From assembly GCA_017398425.1 (NCBI GenBank), contig JAFQFZ010000026.1:1-52583 (forward strand): a stretch of DNA of 52,583 nt, read 5' to 3'. Every line of letters starts with the position of its first letter. Position 1 is the first letter of the stretch. Shown here piece after piece: positions 1-8,647 of this stretch. This stretch comes from Clostridia bacterium. GTDB lineage: Bacteria > Bacillota > Clostridia > Oscillospirales > Acutalibacteraceae. The translations under genes were made by a program, and so were the position numbers. The notes under the pieces were generated by a model. It was not told the origin of the DNA and did no database searches. It saw nothing but the letters and a program-made list of their open reading frames with translations.

Positions 1-725
<725 letters not shown>

Positions 726-808
726 GTGGTTTGATAAACTTTTGACACAAAGTTTTCAAAAATTTTTCCGAATTGCCGGTTTTTCCGCGAAAATTCGCAC
801 GCCGCACC

Positions 809-837
809 TTGCGTCCGTGCCGAATATACGCTATAAT
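809..837 (+). promoter_or_regulatory. Promoter of rpe
   Basis: TTGCGT (809-814), a 17-bp spacer and TATAAT (832-837) lie about 40 bp ahead of the rpe start codon, so a rightward sigma-A promoter is likely. Confidence 0.65.
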
Positions 838-874
838 CAGTATAAATCCTGTTTTGAAAGGACGGTATTTCGAA

Positions 875-1519
875 ATGAAAGTGTCCCCTTCGATCCTGAC
901 TTGCGATTTCGCGCACATGGATCGGGCGGTTGCCTTGTGTGAGGAAAGCGGTGCCGACTGGCTCCATCTCGACGTGATGGACGGTCAGTTCGTCCCCAAC
1001 CTCAGCTTCGGACCTCCCGTCATTGCTTCGCTCCGCCCGCTGACCGATATGTTCTTTGACGTGCATCTGATGATGGAGCGCCCCGATCTTCTGGTCGATG
1101 CGTTCGCCAAGGCGGGTGCGGATCTCATCAACATCCACGTAGAGTGCGATGCCGACATCGACAAGACACTCGACCGCATTCGTGAACTCGGAAAAAAAGC
1201 CGCCCTCACCATCAAGCCGAACACCCCCGCCGAGGCGGTGTTCCCCTATCTCGAAAAGCTCGACATGGTGCTGATCATGACGGTGGAACCCGGTTTCGGA
1301 GGACAAGCCTTCATGGGCGATATGCTCCCGAAGATCCGTCTCATCAAGGACGAATGTGCGCGCATCGGTCACCCCATCGAGATCGAGCTTGACGGCGGTG
1401 TGGGTGCCGCCAATGCCGCGCTCTGTGCCGAAAGCGGCGCGGACGTGGTGGTGATGGGTTCGGCGGTGTTCAACGCCGCAGACCCGAAAGCCCTCGTCTC
1501 CATGGTGCAGGCCCTGTAA
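875..1519 (+). CDS. rpe: Ribulose-phosphate 3-epimerase
   Basis: Interconverts ribulose-5-phosphate and xylulose-5-phosphate in the pentose phosphate pathway. The 214-residue product is full length for this TIM-barrel family. It opens MKVSPSILTCDFAHM and has the metal and phosphate-binding motifs WLHLDVMDGQFVPN, FDVHLMMERP, MTVEPGFGGQAF and IELDGGVG. The ATG at 875 is preferred over an upstream in-frame extension because family homology begins here and GAAAGGA precedes it. It probably heads a short operon with the following membrane-protein gene, 28 bp downstream. Confidence 0.96.
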   Translation: MKVSPSILTCDFAHMDRAVALCEESGADWLHLDVMDGQFVPNLSFGPPVIASLRPLTDMFFDVHLMMERPDLLVDAFAKAGADLINIHVECDADIDKTLDRIRELGKKAALTIKPNTPAEAVFPYLEKLDMVLIMTVEPGFGGQAFMGDMLPKIRLIKDECARIGHPIEIELDGGVGAANAALCAESGADVVVMGSAVFNAADPKALVSMVQAL

Positions 1520-1547
1520 TACGTTATACGGAAAGGAAGGAATCTCC

Positions 1548-2492
1548 ATGAGTTCTTCTGAAAAAGAAACCAAAAAAGGAAAGAATCTGAAACCCTCTCG
1601 CAAGGTGGCTGTCACGATCGCCGTTCTGGTCGCGATCGCCGCAACGGTGTTCGCCTCCATCCTCAGCGCCAGCGCTACGGTGCGTGACTCGGTGAACGCC
1701 GCTTCCTGCGACGTGTTCCACGTGCTGTTCGGCATGAAAGCGGAGGATAACACCGCCGCTTTGGACACCGCCGTCAACGCCTTTACCACCCCTGCGCTGA
1801 TCGTGCTTTCCTGCGCCATCAGCTACGCGCTCGTATTCTACATTCTCCGCGTGTGCAAGACGAAAAAACGCACCGCGGCGATCCTGGCGCTCGCCCCTGT
1901 CATCGCCCCTGTCACCCTGAGTTTCGTCAGCGGCGGCTTCGGCATGGCATCGTGGCTGATCATGGCGGCGGCGGTGCTGTGCGTCGCGGCGCTCTTGTTG
2001 TACGATTATCTGAAGGAAAAATACCCGAAGATCTTCAAAAGCATGGCGGTATCCTACATCTTCTTCGGTGCACTGACGACCGCCGTCAGCTTCATCACCA
2101 AGATGATCTTCTACTCCTACAATTGGTGGACGTTCTTCGTCGTCGCACTCAGCTGGATCATCACCGTCCTCTTTGCCTACGTGGTCAATAAGCTGTTCGT
2201 GTTCAAGACCGATACCGACAACAAGGAAGAGCTGATGAAAGAAGCCGGTCTGTTCTTTGCCATGCGGCTCATCTCGTGGGGCATTGAGTTTCTCTTCCTG
2301 TGGATCACCGTCGATCTGGTCGGTTGGGCCGAAGCACCGTGCGTGCTCGCCGTGCAGGTCGTCATCCTGGTCTCCAACTACTTCTTCAGCAAGATGAAGG
2401 TGTTCGTCAAGCGCAAGGACGCGAAACCCGCCGAGGACGCCAAGGCGGAACCTCCCAAGCTTCTGAACGAAACGAACGACAAAAAGGACTAA
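1548..2492 (+). CDS. GtrA-like multispanning membrane protein
   Basis: The 314-residue protein has a lysine-rich N-terminus (residues 1-20), several hydrophobic segments (about 20-42, 82-101, 108-125, 131-152), and a C-terminal four-helix region (about 165-287) that looks like the GtrA domain, including the conserved stretch FAYVVNKLFVFK. GtrA-family proteins are small integral membrane proteins often linked to moving lipid-linked sugars in cell-surface glycan synthesis. The charged tail (288-314, rich in K, E, A and P) is probably cytoplasmic. AAGGAAGGA precedes the ATG. The function of the N-terminal half is not recognised, so the substrate is unknown. Confidence 0.75.
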   Translation: MSSSEKETKKGKNLKPSRKVAVTIAVLVAIAATVFASILSASATVRDSVNAASCDVFHVLFGMKAEDNTAALDTAVNAFTTPALIVLSCAISYALVFYILRVCKTKKRTAAILALAPVIAPVTLSFVSGGFGMASWLIMAAAVLCVAALLLYDYLKEKYPKIFKSMAVSYIFFGALTTAVSFITKMIFYSYNWWTFFVVALSWIITVLFAYVVNKLFVFKTDTDNKEELMKEAGLFFAMRLISWGIEFLFLWITVDLVGWAEAPCVLAVQVVILVSNYFFSKMKVFVKRKDAKPAEDAKAEPPKLLNETNDKKD

Positions 2493-2548
2493 ACCTTCTT
2501 GCGATGGCGCATACTGTTCCTATCCCAAGCGGAAACGGAGCGAACGGT

Positions 2549-2920
2549 ATGCCCAAGAAACACATTTCCCATAAAACATCGATCGCCATCGGCGCCGGAG
2601 CAGGCCTGTTAAACGGGCTGTTCGGTGCCGGTGGCGGTTTGCTTTTAGTGCCGTTGTTGACCGCGCGGTGTCATCTGCCGCCGAAAACGGCGTTTGCCAC
2701 GTCGCTTGTCGTGACGTGGCCGCTGTCGATCGTCACGCTCATCGTGTTTGCCGTGCGCGGATCTTTAGACCTCGCCGCCGCTTTACCCTATGCCGTCGGC
2801 GGTGCGATCGGCGGCGCGATCGCAGGACGACTCATGGGGCGTGTCGACGTCACGTGGCTTCGGTGGATCTTTGTCGCCTTCCTCTTCTACGGCGGTATCA
2901 AGGCGGTGATGCTGTGGTGA
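2549..2920 (+). CDS. TauE/SafE family permease, first half-size subunit
   Basis: Small (123-residue) hydrophobic protein matching one half of the TauE/SafE (sulfite/organosulfonate exporter) fold, with the glycine-rich signature LLNGLFGAGGGLLLVP near residue 20 and about four membrane helices. The ATG at 2549 is chosen over one at 2504 because GGAG lies eight bases upstream. Its stop overlaps the start of the next gene (GTGA), and that gene encodes a second TauE-like half, so the two probably assemble into one transporter. The substrate cannot be inferred. Confidence 0.8.
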   Translation: MPKKHISHKTSIAIGAGAGLLNGLFGAGGGLLLVPLLTARCHLPPKTAFATSLVVTWPLSIVTLIVFAVRGSLDLAAALPYAVGGAIGGAIAGRLMGRVDVTWLRWIFVAFLFYGGIKAVMLW

Positions 2921-3294
2921 CGTGGCTTCTTTCCGTCTTGATCGGTCTGGGCGCAGGTGTACTCAGCGGTATGGGTGTCGGCGGCGGCACGCTTCTCGTG
3001 TTGTATCTCACGACCTTTGCAGGTGTCGACCCGAAAGCCGCCGCCGCGATCAACCTCGTGTTCTTTTTGGGTTGCGCGCCGTGGGCGATCGTGCAACACG
3101 CCAAGGCAAAACGCATCGACACCACCGTCGCGCGAAAAGCGGCGATCGGCGGTGTGGTGACCGCCGCTGTGTGCGCCGCGCTGTCTCCGCCCGACTCCCC
3201 CGACTGGATGCACCGTCTGTTCGGCGTGCTGCTTCTCGTCGTCGGAGTGCGCGAGCTGTGGCAACTCCTTCATTCCGAGAAAAAGAGCGGCTGA
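2917..3294 (+). CDS. TauE/SafE family permease, second half-size subunit
   Basis: A 125-residue hydrophobic protein starting at GTG that overlaps the preceding stop codon (GTGA), a sign of translational coupling. It has the family glycine motif GVLSGMGVGGGTLLVLYL near its N-terminus and about four membrane helices. Full-size TauE/SafE proteins of ~250 residues carry two such halves, so these two genes look like a split version that works as a heterodimer. Its 3' end overlaps the 3' end of the convergent dpaB gene by 25 bp, leaving no room for a separate terminator. Confidence 0.8.
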   Translation: MTWLLSVLIGLGAGVLSGMGVGGGTLLVLYLTTFAGVDPKAAAAINLVFFLGCAPWAIVQHAKAKRIDTTVARKAAIGGVVTAAVCAALSPPDSPDWMHRLFGVLLLVVGVRELWQLLHSEKKSG

Positions 3295-3851
3295 ATCTGC
3301 AGTCCCGCCAGCGCACAACCGACCGTATCGGCAATGCGCGAAAAATCCGCTACCAGGGAGTTCGGCTTTTGCACAACGTCATCCTGCGCCATCGGCACGA
3401 AATACAGGTGCTTCACGTTTTTGAGAAGGGCGATGTTGCGAAACGATGCACCGAGCGCATCGTTCGTCGACACCGCAATGACCACGGGACGCGAACGGCG
3501 CAGATGACTCTTGACCGCCAAGGTCACGGGCGTGTCGCTGATGCCGTTGGCCAGCTTGCCGAGTGTACTGCCGGTGCAGGGCGCTACCACCAGCACGTCA
3601 AAATACCCTTTCGGTCCGATCGGCTCGACGGCAGGAAGCGTCGCGAGCACCTTCTTTCCCGTCAACGCTTCCAGCTTGGCGCACCACTCGTCCGCCGCAC
3701 CGAAGCGCGTGTCGGTCGACGCCGCATGAAACGATAAGATCGGCGTGACCTCCGCACCGTCCGCAAGCAACGCGCGTATTTGCTGATAGGCGCGCTCAAA
3801 GGTGCAAAACGATCCGCACAAACAAAAGCCCACACGAAGCGGTTCCCTCAT
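3270..3851 (-). CDS. dpaB: Dipicolinate synthase subunit B
   Basis: Flavoprotein-like subunit of dipicolinic acid synthase (SpoVFB), which together with DpaA converts a lysine-pathway intermediate (4-hydroxy-tetrahydrodipicolinate) to dipicolinate in the mother cell of sporulating Firmicutes. The 193-residue product has the N-terminal stretch VGFCLCGSFCTFERAYQQI and the flavoprotein-type motif VLVVAPCTGSTLGKLANGI near residues 85-105. The ATG overlaps the dpaA stop (ATGA), so translation is coupled. The tail overlaps the convergent permease gene by 25 bp. The pair implies an endospore former. Confidence 0.93.
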   Translation of the reverse strand: MREPLRVGFCLCGSFCTFERAYQQIRALLADGAEVTPILSFHAASTDTRFGAADEWCAKLEALTGKKVLATLPAVEPIGPKGYFDVLVVAPCTGSTLGKLANGISDTPVTLAVKSHLRRSRPVVIAVSTNDALGASFRNIALLKNVKHLYFVPMAQDDVVQKPNSLVADFSRIADTVGCALAGLQIQPLFFSE

Positions 3852-4720
3852 ACGACTCCCTCCCTGCACATATTCCATACGGTGGATTTGATGATATCCG
3901 CCGCCGTTTTGGGCGCGACACGCCCGGGAAGCGACAACGCCCAAATGGTTTTGAGCTGCAGCTCCGCCGCCGCCCCCTCATCGATGCCGCCCGGACGCGA
4001 CGCAAGGTCGATGAGAAGCGTGCGGCGATCCAACCGCCCGAGCACCCGTCGATCGAAGAGCAAGGTCGGCACGGTGTTGAACACCACATCCATCGACGGC
4101 AACTGCGCCAGATCGTCCGTTGACACCGCACAGCAACCCTGCACGCGTGCCCACGCGCGATCGGCACATTTGCGCGCCGCGACCGTCACCGCGGCACCGA
4201 GTCCCGTCAGCATTCTTGCCAGCACCTTACCGATGCGTCCGTACCCGACGATCAGGCAACGGGCGCCGTGCAGCGTCACGGGCAATTCTTCCATCGCGAG
4301 CTGGATCGCCCCCTCGGCGGTCGGCACGGCGTTACGCACCGCCAGCTCCTCGCGCTGCAAATAATCCCCCACGGTGATGCCGCGTCGCGCAAACGCCGCC
4401 TGCACGTCCTCGGACAGTCCGCCGCCGAACACACGCTGTTCCGCTTTGACAGCGGCGTACACCTGCTCAAGCGGGATCGAATGCCGCGAAAACGGCGCGT
4501 GCACCGTGCGTCCGTCGGTGGTCATCGGCATCGGAAAAATCACCGAGTCGCTCAGTGCGATGGCTTGTGTCGCATCGGTACATCCCGCCACGCACGGCGG
4601 CAGATCGGTATTATCAAAGCCGACGGCAAGAACCTTACAACCATCCTCAGCGAGACTTCCCGCCAGATAAGCATAGCGCAGATCCCCGCCGACGACCGCA
4701 AACGTTTCCGGTTTTGTCAT
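3848..4720 (-). CDS. dpaA: Dipicolinate synthase subunit A
   Basis: NAD(P)-binding subunit of dipicolinate synthase (SpoVFA). The 290-residue protein shows an N-terminal domain (FAVVGGDLRYAYLAGSLAEDG), the conserved GGLSEDV region, and a central Rossmann motif LIVGYGRIGKVLARMLTGLG (about residues 153-172) as in D-isomer dehydrogenase-like enzymes. The gene is immediately upstream of and overlaps dpaB. A mother-cell-type promoter element (CATACACTA) lies 31 bp upstream of the start and a G-rich ribosome site (GGGGGGAT) precedes the ATG. Identification is secure. Confidence 0.94.
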   Translation of the reverse strand: MTKPETFAVVGGDLRYAYLAGSLAEDGCKVLAVGFDNTDLPPCVAGCTDATQAIALSDSVIFPMPMTTDGRTVHAPFSRHSIPLEQVYAAVKAEQRVFGGGLSEDVQAAFARRGITVGDYLQREELAVRNAVPTAEGAIQLAMEELPVTLHGARCLIVGYGRIGKVLARMLTGLGAAVTVAARKCADRAWARVQGCCAVSTDDLAQLPSMDVVFNTVPTLLFDRRVLGRLDRRTLLIDLASRPGGIDEGAAAELQLKTIWALSLPGRVAPKTAADIIKSTVWNMCREGVV

Positions 4721-4750
4721 GGATCATCCCCCCATACATTACTACAGTGG

Positions 4751-4777
4751 TAGTGTATGCGAATGGGAAGCACCGTG
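4751..4777 (-). promoter_or_regulatory. Putative sporulation (sigma-K/sigma-E) promoter of dpaAB
   Basis: On the minus strand the element CATACACTA (4751-4759) matches the CATAnnnTA -10 consensus of mother-cell sigma factors, and CAC (4775-4777) sits 15 bp upstream where sigma-K promoters carry an AC. No sigma-A -10 box is evident here. The match is inferred from consensus and from the known mother-cell expression of dpaAB in Bacillus and Clostridium. Confidence 0.55.
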
Positions 4778-4803
4778 TGAAGAACACCGCCCCGAAAGCA
4801 CAA

Positions 4804-4842
4804 AAACGGCACGACATCCGTTTATCGGATATCGTGCCGTTT
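4804..4842 (-). terminator. Rho-independent terminator
   Basis: A 17-bp stem (one G:U-type mismatch) with a 5-base loop: arms AAACGGCACGACATCCG (4804-4820) and its complement (4826-4842). On the minus strand it is followed by TTTTTG and starts just past the stop codon at 4845. Confidence 0.85.
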
Positions 4843-4844
4843 GA

Positions 4845-6269
4845 TCATCGACTCATATACAGTTCGATGCGCGCCGTCTCTTCGGGGATGGTCAGCACCT
4901 CCAGCCGTGAGTAGCTTTGATTCAATTGCACGTCGTAGGCGGTTTGCGTCTGCGCCAGAAGAGCGCCGTCGGCATCGAGGAACCGATACACGGCATACGT
5001 CTGTTCCACGCCGTTTGTAAAACAGATCCGATACGTGATCTGCACTTGCGTATCGCTCTTGCGCTCGAGCTTCACATCCTTGACGGTATACTCTCCGTTT
5101 TCTCCGCGTTCGTATTCGGGATAACACACCGTGAAACCGTCGATCTCTTTTTCAACGGTATGCTTGCCGGCAGGCATCGTGGGATGCGCGGTCGGGGCGG
5201 TCGTCGCCTTTGTCACAGTCGTGACGGTGGTCGTGGGGTAACGTCCGTGCGACTGTGCACTCGATGCGTTGAGCGTCCACGACGCAGGTTCGCACAAGCG
5301 CGAGGTGGTGACGTCGATCGACACCTCCATGCGTTGCGACTCAAAGACCAATTGTCCTTTCACCGTGCCGTCGCCGTCGTGATAGAGGAACGAGGCGGTG
5401 TTGGGATTGACCCACAACGCTTCGCCGCGATCGATCACCAATCGGTCGCCGTCCCACAGCGAAAATTCCACCGAAATGTAATCGGCTTTTCCCACAGCCA
5501 GCTCCACGCCATCCGCGTCGTTGGTGTCGTACCAATAGCGCGAGGCGTACCGTTCGGGTTTTACCAGCGGCGCAACGGTAGTTGCCGCCGTCCATTGCGG
5601 ATTCGGATCGGAGCGCTTGTCAAACAGCACCTCCCACAGCACCTTGCCCTCACTCGACCACTCGTCCATCACGCGCACGCGCACCGTCTCGTTTTCAAAC
5701 AACAGCATACCCGTTTGCGTTTTGCCGCTCATCGGGTCAAGGACACCGAACATCGCACCGTTGTTGACAAGCGATGCCGTCATGCCGTCGAACACCGCTT
5801 CTCCATCGCGAAACAGCGAAAATACCACCGTCTCCATCGGCAGGTTTTTCACGCTGAGCGACCACCTCGCCCGCTTTCCGTCTACCACGGCGGTCGTCTC
5901 CCACGTGCCGATGTACGCACGCTCTACGCTGTGCACCTCGGTGACAACGGTGGTGTTCTCCGTCACGGCGGGCGGTTGCGTCTTTTCGTCCGTGCGACCG
6001 CTCATGCCGAACAAACCGCTGAACAGCCAACCGATCGCAATGCCGATGCCACACGCCACAATACCGACGATCGCGGCGAGTGCGATGATCGCGCCGCGCG
6101 TCAGGCGACGCTCCTCTTCCTCTGCGGGAGAGGCGGGCGGCACACCCGGCATCGACGGTTGCGCGTAAGGCGGTTGCGCGTAAGGCGGTTTTGCGTAAGG
6201 CGGTTTTGCATAAGGCGGTTGTGCGTAAGGCGGAACGGGAGGCGGAACACGATTCATATTGGGATCCAT
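4845..6269 (-). CDS. Proline-rich, membrane-anchored protein of unknown function
   Basis: The 474-residue protein is not recognised. It starts MDPNMNRVPPPVPPY, followed by five PPYA(K/Q) repeats encoded by 15-bp tandem units, an acidic and basic stretch (EEEERRLTRG), one transmembrane helix near residues 59-88 (AIIALAAIVGIVACGIGIAI), then a large extracytoplasmic region with two beta-rich repeat-like halves (each with a LW/W..T and 'GT..G.L.FE' pattern) joined by a Thr-rich linker (PTTTVTTVTKATTAPTAHP). The start at 6269 is chosen since AGGAAGG sits nine bases upstream; an ATG at 6278 abuts the ribosome site. It may be a surface sensor or lipocalin-like scaffold, but this is a guess. Confidence 0.7.
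   Translation of the reverse strand: MDPNMNRVPPPVPPYAQPPYAKPPYAKPPYAQPPYAQPSMPGVPPASPAEEEERRLTRGAIIALAAIVGIVACGIGIAIGWLFSGLFGMSGRTDEKTQPPAVTENTTVVTEVHSVERAYIGTWETTAVVDGKRARWSLSVKNLPMETVVFSLFRDGEAVFDGMTASLVNNGAMFGVLDPMSGKTQTGMLLFENETVRVRVMDEWSSEGKVLWEVLFDKRSDPNPQWTAATTVAPLVKPERYASRYWYDTNDADGVELAVGKADYISVEFSLWDGDRLVIDRGEALWVNPNTASFLYHDGDGTVKGQLVFESQRMEVSIDVTTSRLCEPASWTLNASSAQSHGRYPTTTVTTVTKATTAPTAHPTMPAGKHTVEKEIDGFTVCYPEYERGENGEYTVKDVKLERKSDTQVQITYRICFTNGVEQTYAVYRFLDADGALLAQTQTAYDVQLNQSYSRLEVLTIPEETARIELYMSR
6158..6232 (-). repeat. 15-bp tandem repeat (5 units) encoding PPYA(K/Q)
   Basis: Five in-frame 15-bp units such as GTTGCGCGTAAGGCG (plus strand) encode the proline/tyrosine repeats near the cytoplasmic N-terminus of the membrane protein. 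Copy number may vary by slippage. Confidence 0.85.
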
Positions 6270-6305
6270 CGAAAACATCCTTCCTCTCGGTGGGGAATCA
6301 TGCAA

Positions 6306-6334
6306 AAGGAGACCGTCTCACGAACGGTCTCCTT
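6306..6334 (-). terminator. Rho-independent terminator after fakA
   Basis: An 11-bp perfect stem (AAGGAGACCGT / ACGGTCTCCTT) with a 7-base loop, followed on the minus strand by TTTTGC. It lies six bases beyond the fakA stop codon. Confidence 0.8.
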
Positions 6335-6340
6335 GTTTGT

Positions 6341-8023
6341 TTATTCGATCGAGATGATGAAGTAGTACACCGGCTGACCGCCGCTGACCACCGTCACATC
6401 CACGTCGTCGCCGAGCTTTGCCGACACCGCCGCGCTCATATCGTTCGCCTGCGACTCGGACACATCCTCGCCGTAGATCAGCGTGACATAGGATGTTTCG
6501 CGTCCGGACAGACGACGGGCGTTGGCCAAGTTCTTGCACAGCTTGACGACCGCATGACGCAGATCGGTATCCACAAAGGACAGCTTGTTGTTATCGAGCG
6601 CCAGGATCTGACCCTCTTCGATCTGATGACCGTCGAAATCGCTGTTGCGCGCCGCATAGGTGATCTGACCGGTGGACACGTCGTCGATCGCACGGGTCAT
6701 GGCCAGCAGGTTGCTTTCCACGCTTCCGTCGGGATCAAAGTTGATCATCGCCGAGATGCCCTGCGGAATGGTGCGGGACGGAAGCACGCACACGCGGCGA
6801 TCCGCCAACGGCACCGCTTGCTCCGCCGCCAGAATGATGTTCTTGTTGTTGGGGAGGACGTAAACGACCTCACCGGGCGTCGCTTCGATCGCCTGCAGGA
6901 TGTCGTCGGTCGAGGGGTTCATCGTCTGACCGCCGCTGACCACGTGGTCACAGCCGAGGTCGGTGAACAGCTCCTCAAGACCCTTACCCGCCGCCACGGC
7001 GACAAAGCCGTAGGGATTTTCGGGCTCCACACGCTCGAGGGCGGGAACTTCCGCCGCCGCATCGGGATCGGCTTCCTCCACCCAGCCGGCGTTCGCATGT
7101 TGGATGCGCATATTTTCCACCTTGACGGTTTCGAACTGACCGTATTCGATCGCCTCATGAAGCGCTCGACCGGGATCGTTGGTGTGTACGTGGACCTTGA
7201 TGATGTCCTCGTCGTCCACCACGACTACGCAATCACCGATGGATTCGAGGAACGCACGCAGCTTGAGCGGATCGGTCTCGATCGACTTGTCGCGCGCCAC
7301 GATAAACTCGGTGCAGTAGGTGAATTTGATGTCGGTTTCAAACGACGCCGCCGCGCTTTGCTTACGCGAGGGAGCCGCCGTCTTGGAAGTTTCGCCTTCG
7401 ACGACCTCGCCGCCCGCAAACACGTCCTTCATCGCTTCGATGATCACGCAGAAGCCCTTGCCGCCCGCGTCCACAACGCCCGCTTTCTTGAGCATCGGGA
7501 GCAATTCGGGGGTGCGCGCCAAAGACGCTTCGGCCTCTTCGCAGATCGCCGTCCACACGACGAGGGGATCGTTGTCTTCCTTCGCCTTGGCGGTGCCGAC
7601 TTCCGCCGCCTCACGCGCCACCGTCAGGATGGTGCCTTCGGTCGGCTTCATGACCGCCTTGTACGCCGCTTCGACGCCGAAGGTCAGCGCCTGCGCGAGA
7701 TCCGCGCCGTCCGCTTCCGTTTTGCCCTTGAGGCCCTTGGAGAAACCGCGGAAGAGAAGCGACAAAATAACGCCCGAGTTGCCGCGCGCACCGCGAAGCA
7801 ACGCCGAGGACGCCACGTCCGCCGTTTCGGTCACCGTCGGATCGTTCAAACGCGCCAGTTCGCGTGCCGCCGCCGTGATGGTCATCGACATATTCGTGCC
7901 GGTATCGCCGTCGGGAACGGGAAACACGTTGAGCTCATCGACCGCCTGCTTGACGTTCGACAGACTGTTCGCCGCCGAAATCAGGGCGTTTTTGAGCAGA
8001 GTACCTTGAATCACAGTATCCAC
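6341..8023 (-). CDS. fakA: Fatty acid kinase catalytic subunit FakA (DhaL/DAK2 domain, YloV family)
   Basis: Phosphorylates fatty acids held by FakB (DegV) partners to give acyl-phosphates for phospholipid synthesis. The 560-residue protein has an N-terminal DhaL domain with the ATP/metal motif LNVFPVPDGDTGTNMSMT (about 32-49), GARGNSGVILSLLFRGFSKG (about 94-113) and KAGVVDAGGKGFCVI (about 170-184), then a middle domain and a C-terminal DegV-like domain ending in a beta-rich tail. Three DegV genes occur at 41.8-45.0 kb. Start uncertain: GTG at 8023 is only two bases from AAGGAG, whereas GTG at 8014 has better spacing. Cotranscribed with the Asp23 gene upstream. Confidence 0.92.
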   Translation of the reverse strand: MDTVIQGTLLKNALISAANSLSNVKQAVDELNVFPVPDGDTGTNMSMTITAAARELARLNDPTVTETADVASSALLRGARGNSGVILSLLFRGFSKGLKGKTEADGADLAQALTFGVEAAYKAVMKPTEGTILTVAREAAEVGTAKAKEDNDPLVVWTAICEEAEASLARTPELLPMLKKAGVVDAGGKGFCVIIEAMKDVFAGGEVVEGETSKTAAPSRKQSAAASFETDIKFTYCTEFIVARDKSIETDPLKLRAFLESIGDCVVVVDDEDIIKVHVHTNDPGRALHEAIEYGQFETVKVENMRIQHANAGWVEEADPDAAAEVPALERVEPENPYGFVAVAAGKGLEELFTDLGCDHVVSGGQTMNPSTDDILQAIEATPGEVVYVLPNNKNIILAAEQAVPLADRRVCVLPSRTIPQGISAMINFDPDGSVESNLLAMTRAIDDVSTGQITYAARNSDFDGHQIEEGQILALDNNKLSFVDTDLRHAVVKLCKNLANARRLSGRETSYVTLIYGEDVSESQANDMSAAVSAKLGDDVDVTVVSGGQPVYYFIISIE

Positions 8024-8051
8024 AACTCCTTACTCTTTCAAAAAAAGGTCA

Positions 8052-8402
8052 TTAGGCCTTCATGCCGTCCACGTGCACGTTGACACGACGGACGTTCAAA
8101 CCGGTGGCGGATTCCACCGTGTAACGTACTTTATTCACAATGCTCTTCGTGATGGCCGAAATGTTCATGCCGTAGATCACGGTGATGTGCAGATCGATGA
8201 TCAACTGACGATTGACCACGTGCACTTTGACGCCTTGGTCGATATAATCCCGATCGGTGAAGAAGTCGCGCAAGCCCTGACGCGTACCGGCCTTGCACAT
8301 ACCCGCCACACCAAAGCAGGAGGACGCCGCATTGCCGATCAAACCGGCAAAATAGTTCTGCGAAATTTCGATCTTTCCGAGGTGGTTCTCCATTCGGATC
8401 AT
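8052..8402 (-). CDS. Asp23/Gls24 family protein (YloU-like)
   Basis: A 116-residue alkaline-shock/envelope-stress family protein. Family-typical features are the early GKIEISQNYFAGLIGNAASS segment, the central hydrophobic beta strand QLIIDLHITVIYGMNISAI and the C-terminal VNVHVDGMKA. In many Firmicutes this small gene directly precedes the DhaL-domain kinase gene, as here (28-bp gap), so the two are likely one operon. The molecular role of the family remains poorly defined; membrane-proximal Asp23 proteins have been linked to envelope homeostasis. Confidence 0.9.
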   Translation of the reverse strand: MIRMENHLGKIEISQNYFAGLIGNAASSCFGVAGMCKAGTRQGLRDFFTDRDYIDQGVKVHVVNRQLIIDLHITVIYGMNISAITKSIVNKVRYTVESATGLNVRRVNVHVDGMKA

Positions 8403-8482
8403 ATTGCAACACGCCTTTCCGTCTGAATTAGATATCCCATTGTCACTCTGTCGAACGGTGAAACGTCAACATTAGTCACTCT

Positions 8483-8511
8483 ATTATACCGCGTATCCGC
8501 AAAATAATCAA
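8483..8511 (-). promoter_or_regulatory. Promoter of the asp23-fakA operon
   Basis: Minus-strand TTGATT (8506-8511), 17-bp spacer, TATAAT (8483-8488). The transcript would begin about 75 bp ahead of the Asp23 start codon. It is divergent from the recG promoter. Confidence 0.7.
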
Positions 8512-8586
8512 GCGAAACTTTTTCGAAACCGTCCAACCCGGGCAAAATCACTCCGTTTTTCCCCGTTTTCGGCGCATTTCCCCCTC

Positions 8587-8616
8587 TTGACGGCACGCGG
8601 TCGCATTTGCTACAAT
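8587..8616 (+). promoter_or_regulatory. Promoter of recG
   Basis: TTGACG (8587-8592), an 18-bp spacer and TACAAT (8611-8616) give a good sigma-A promoter about 30 bp upstream of the recG start codon. Confidence 0.7.
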
Positions 8617-8647
8617 ACTTATATAGTACGCAAAGGAGGGATGACTC

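Noticed and set aside
2300-2548. Upstream extension of the first TauE half, including an ATG at 2504
   Set aside because: The extension overlaps the GtrA-like gene and lacks family homology; the ATG at 2549 has a good ribosome site.
6191-8083. 630-codon open frame on the plus strand
   Set aside because: It is the antisense shadow of fakA (6341-8023); its translation is Arg/His-rich with no family motif. Similar very long shadows lie opposite murF (46261-48051) and proS/PPIase (49476-52070).
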